64,000 nt of DNA, from contig NZ_JAFHKI010000052.1 of the NCBI RefSeq assembly GCF_016937615.1, forward strand, positions 50,355-114,354. The letters are read 5' to 3'. Position 1 is the first letter of the stretch. Each line of letters starts with the position of its first letter. Shown in pieces: positions 61,546 through 64,000 of the stretch. This DNA is from Pseudomonas lactucae. GTDB lineage: Bacteria; Pseudomonadota; Gammaproteobacteria; Pseudomonadales; Pseudomonadaceae. Below the pieces are notes generated by a model that saw only the letters and a list, made by a program, of their open reading frames with translations, was not told where the DNA came from and searched no databases. The position numbers were made by a program, and so were the translations under genes.

Positions 61546-62475
61546 GGTCCCACACACCTTCACCACCTGTTCGCGAAACCAGGTATTGGCGCTGTCCTGC
61601 TCACTGGTTTCGTTCCACTGCATCTCCAGCGTGAACCCCGGTAGCCCGTTGGGCGCTTCGCAGTGGCCGAACACCGTCGTCGGCGCCAACAGCTTTTGCA
61701 CTCGGCGGGGCAGGGTGACGATAAAGTCGGTGCCGGTGATCATCTTCAACGCCGCGCTGTAACTGTTGGCCCGGGCGATCACCTGGCGCTTGTGGGCATG
61801 GCGCGCCAGCCAGCCATCGATCATGTTGCTGTCCGAGGTCCACGGCGTGGGGAAGACGTGACGCCGTTCGACGAAGGATTGCAGGCTGAACGCCGGCTCC
61901 CGGGGCGCCGAGCGTTTGTCGAAGACGCACACCAGGTCGTCCTCCAGCAGCATCTGGGTCTTGAGGTCTTTGTGAGCGCGATGAAAGTGCGGGCCGAAAC
62001 AGATCGCCAGGTCCAGGCGACCTTCGCGCAGATCGTCGACGGGGATGTCGGTTTCCAGCTTGTGCACATTGACGATCACTGGCAGGTCGGCGCGGTCGAA
62101 GTGCTTCAACAGGCGCGGCAGGACCAACTGTTCGAAGTATTCCGGGGCGCACACATTGAAGGTCACCGCCTTCTGGGTCGGGTCGAACGCCTGGCTGCCG
62201 GCGTGGCACAGGTTGATGCTTTCGAGGATCTTCTGCACATGGCCATACATACTGGTGGCCTTGTACGTCGGGCGCATGCCCGCGCGCGTGTTGATAAACA
62301 GCTCGTCTTCAAAGCTGGTACGCAGCTTCTTCAGGCTGTAGCTCACGGTGGACTGGCTGACGAACAGCGTCTCTGACACCTCGGTCACGCTGCTCTGGTC
62401 GTAGACGGCGATGAACACCATCAAGTCCTGCATATCGAGCTTTCTGAGCGAGTTACTGTTTAGCATCCATTCCAT
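61486..62475 (-). CDS. LysR-family regulator with repeat-derived tail
   Basis: 329 residues. The helix-turn-helix is QDLMVFIAVYDQSSVTEVSE, TLFVSQSTVSYSLKKLRTSF (about 16-70); the effector domain has VTFNVCAPEYFEQLVLPRLL and LDLAICFGPHFHRAHK. The domain proper ends around VVKVCGTVDA; the last 17 residues (SCKLQAASHSPPSLLT) are encoded by the intergenic repeat, suggesting that the original stop was lost. A start at 62466 is also possible. Target unknown; the MFS gene at 62601-63788 lies upstream on the same strand. Confidence 0.87.
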   Translation of the reverse strand: MEWMLNSNSLRKLDMQDLMVFIAVYDQSSVTEVSETLFVSQSTVSYSLKKLRTSFEDELFINTRAGMRPTYKATSMYGHVQKILESINLCHAGSQAFDPTQKAVTFNVCAPEYFEQLVLPRLLKHFDRADLPVIVNVHKLETDIPVDDLREGRLDLAICFGPHFHRAHKDLKTQMLLEDDLVCVFDKRSAPREPAFSLQSFVERRHVFPTPWTSDSNMIDGWLARHAHKRQVIARANSYSAALKMITGTDFIVTLPRRVQKLLAPTTVFGHCEAPNGLPGFTLEMQWNETSEQDSANTWFREQVVKVCGTVDASCKLQAASHSPPSLLT

Positions 62476-62600
62476 CCGTCAATCCGATGTACCGAACGCG
62501 GTACAAGCGCAAAAAGCTTAACGGAACGGACGTGCCAATAGAAAGCTCTGTAGGTCGTTTCTATGTTTTGTGTGGGACAAATACTGTTCGCAACACGACG

Positions 62601-63788
62601 TCAGTGGATGTGTCGCGCATAGTGCGTGGGATTGAAGCGCGTGACGATCAGCAACATCAGTACCACCACCGCCGTCAGCGACCACCAGGCCCACTCGAAG
62701 CTGCCCAACTGGTCGCGGATCATCCCGGCGATCAACGGTGACACGCCGGCGATCAGGTAGCCGATGCCTTGCACGAACGCGGTGAGGCCACCGGCGCGGC
62801 GCGGGTTATCCAGGTGGTCGAGGGACAGGATCAGGCTCATCGGAAACAGCCCGCCGATGCCCAGGCCGAGCAGGCACGGCCACACCAGGCTCAGGTGTTG
62901 CGGGCTGAGGATCAGGCCGCAGAAACCGGCGATGATCAGCACCAGCAACACCGCGACTACAGCGCGTTTATCCTGGCGTCGGTTGGCGATAGCTGGGGTG
63001 ACCAGGCCGGACACGACTTCCATGGCCGTCAGGAAACCGAGCAGTAAACCGGCGCTTTGTTCGCTCCAGCCCAGTTCGACGTAGTACGGCGCCAGCCACG
63101 CCAGCACGCAGGTGTAGGACGCGGTACCCAGGCCAAAAAACACAGCCAGCAACCAGGCGCGGCGGTTGCCGAAAAAAGATTCCTGTGGGCCTGCGCTGGC
63201 TTGGGGCAATGGTGGCAATGTCGACCGCTGGGCGTACCAGAACACCAGCGCCAGCAAAGCCAGCACGGCCCAGAACGCCAGGCCGATGCGCCAACTGCCG
63301 GTCTGCACCTGCACGAAGGGCGCGAATGAAGCGGCCAACGCCGCCCCGCCCATGATCGCGGTGACGTACAGGCCCATGAACAGCGACACGTTGGCGCTGA
63401 AGCGTGACTTGATCATTGCCGGCATCAACGCCTGGATCAGCGCAATGCCGATACCCGCCGCGATGGCGCTGACAATCAACTCCAGCACCGAGTCGAGGAA
63501 CAGCCGCGACAACGTCGCCAGGCCAATCACCCCCAGCGACAGCACAATGCTGCGGTGCTCGCCAAAACGCTTGGCCAGGCCCATGCCAAAAAACATCGCC
63601 AGCCCCATGGCCATCACCGGCAGCATGGTCAGCAACGCCGCGCTGCTGAAACTCAACGGCACATCAGCGCGAATCGACGATAACAACGGCCCCACGGCCG
63701 CCATCGATGGGCGCAGATTAAGGGCGACCAGCACCACGCTGATCATCAGCCAGACGGCGGTGGTGGGTTTTGCGTGAACGGTTTCCAT
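62601..63788 (-). CDS. MFS transporter, CynX/NimT family
   Basis: 395 residues from the ATG at 63788 (METVHAKPTTAVWLMI). The early segment LVALNLRPSMAAVGPLLSSI is the CynX-family signature, and SLILSLDHLDNPRRAGGLTA and GIGYLIAGVSPLIAGMIRD are also typical. Members carry cyanate, 2-nitroimidazole or other small compounds; no cyanase gene is present, so the substrate is unknown. A TTG start at 63809 is less likely. Confidence 0.87.
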   Translation of the reverse strand: METVHAKPTTAVWLMISVVLVALNLRPSMAAVGPLLSSIRADVPLSFSSAALLTMLPVMAMGLAMFFGMGLAKRFGEHRSIVLSLGVIGLATLSRLFLDSVLELIVSAIAAGIGIALIQALMPAMIKSRFSANVSLFMGLYVTAIMGGAALAASFAPFVQVQTGSWRIGLAFWAVLALLALVFWYAQRSTLPPLPQASAGPQESFFGNRRAWLLAVFFGLGTASYTCVLAWLAPYYVELGWSEQSAGLLLGFLTAMEVVSGLVTPAIANRRQDKRAVVAVLLVLIIAGFCGLILSPQHLSLVWPCLLGLGIGGLFPMSLILSLDHLDNPRRAGGLTAFVQGIGYLIAGVSPLIAGMIRDQLGSFEWAWWSLTAVVVLMLLIVTRFNPTHYARHIH

Positions 63789-63903
63789 GGGCGGGCCTTG
63801 AGTGAACAAGAGCGAATCAGGCCATGGGCGGGGCAGCTGGGCAAATGAGAAAGTCGTTGGGGCTATTGAAAAATTGCAGACACTGACACACCACAGAACG
63901 AAA

Positions 63904-63988
63904 TGTGGAAGGGCTTGCCCCCGATGGCGGTGTGTCAGTCAAAGCTGCACTAACTGAACCACCGCTATCGGGAGCAAGCCCCTCCACA
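63904..63988. repeat. REPIN-like inverted repeat
   Basis: Two arms of about 29 nt (GTGGAAGGGCTTGCCCCCGA and TCGGGAGCAAGCCCCTCCAC cores) lie inverted with four mismatches around a 26-nt spacer. Each arm holds the GGGCTTGC REP core of fluorescent pseudomonads, so the pair forms a REP doublet. Confidence 0.75.
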
Positions 63989-64000
63989 GGGATCAGTAAC

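Noticed and set aside
1..64000. CRISPR arrays, rRNA genes, complete insertion sequences
   Set aside because: No regularly spaced repeat-spacer array, no rRNA sequence and no transposase frame was seen on either strand.

Overview
The window looks like a chromosome segment of a fluorescent Pseudomonas (P. fluorescens group). Pointers are the algU-mucA-mucB-mucD cluster without mucC, phaG, an opdH-tctCBA tricarboxylate locus with tctDE, the dapA-bamC-MBL-purC-tRNA-Ser order, two long methyl-accepting chemotaxis proteins, CWC, DUF6482 and DUF3833 proteins, REP-like palindromes and high-GC codon use. All calls come from reading the sequence; no database search was run.

Layout. 1-3 kb: Fur-boxed ECF sigma factor, FecR-type anti-sigma factor and the start of a TonB-dependent (HasR-like) receptor. 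3-16 kb: single-gene units, including a YiaY-type alcohol dehydrogenase under a perfect Anr box, FosA, LysE, Ogt, tRNA-Gly(CCC), PhaG, RsuA and a chemoreceptor, plus two broken toxin-antitoxin remnants. 16-26 kb: a CoA hydrolase, Ung, and the tricarboxylate uptake locus (OpdH porin, TctC binding protein, TctAB permease, AbrB-family membrane protein), divergent from the TctD/TctE two-component system. 26-42 kb: conserved core (YgfZ, SdhE, YgfX, NadB, AlgU regulon control, BepA, TusA, Bcp, GcvR, DapA, BamC, PurC).

42.2-52.3 kb: a 10.1-kb integrative island in the 3' end of tRNA-Ser(CGA). It is bounded by 18-bp direct repeats, carries a tyrosine integrase next to attR and has matching tandem arm-type repeats inside both ends. 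The cargo is lower in GC: a HEPN-motif protein, a serine recombinase, an XRE regulator with an operator palindrome, several very small proteins, an FRG-domain protein followed by two tandem paralogous ~110-aa proteins, and a structured non-coding stretch. This is the part most likely to hold an undescribed system.

52.5-64 kb: MFS efflux pump, HigBA toxin-antitoxin, a second chemoreceptor, three LysR regulators, an MHS-family tricarboxylate transporter with a ModA-like periplasmic protein that may be aconitate isomerase, a CHMI-type isomerase, a CynX-type transporter and a terminal REPIN.

Quality warning: at least twelve otherwise intact genes or gene segments are broken by single-base frameshifts, nearly all one-base losses in short homopolymers and including core genes (nadB, tctD, mucB). 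This pattern points to consensus error rather than gene decay.
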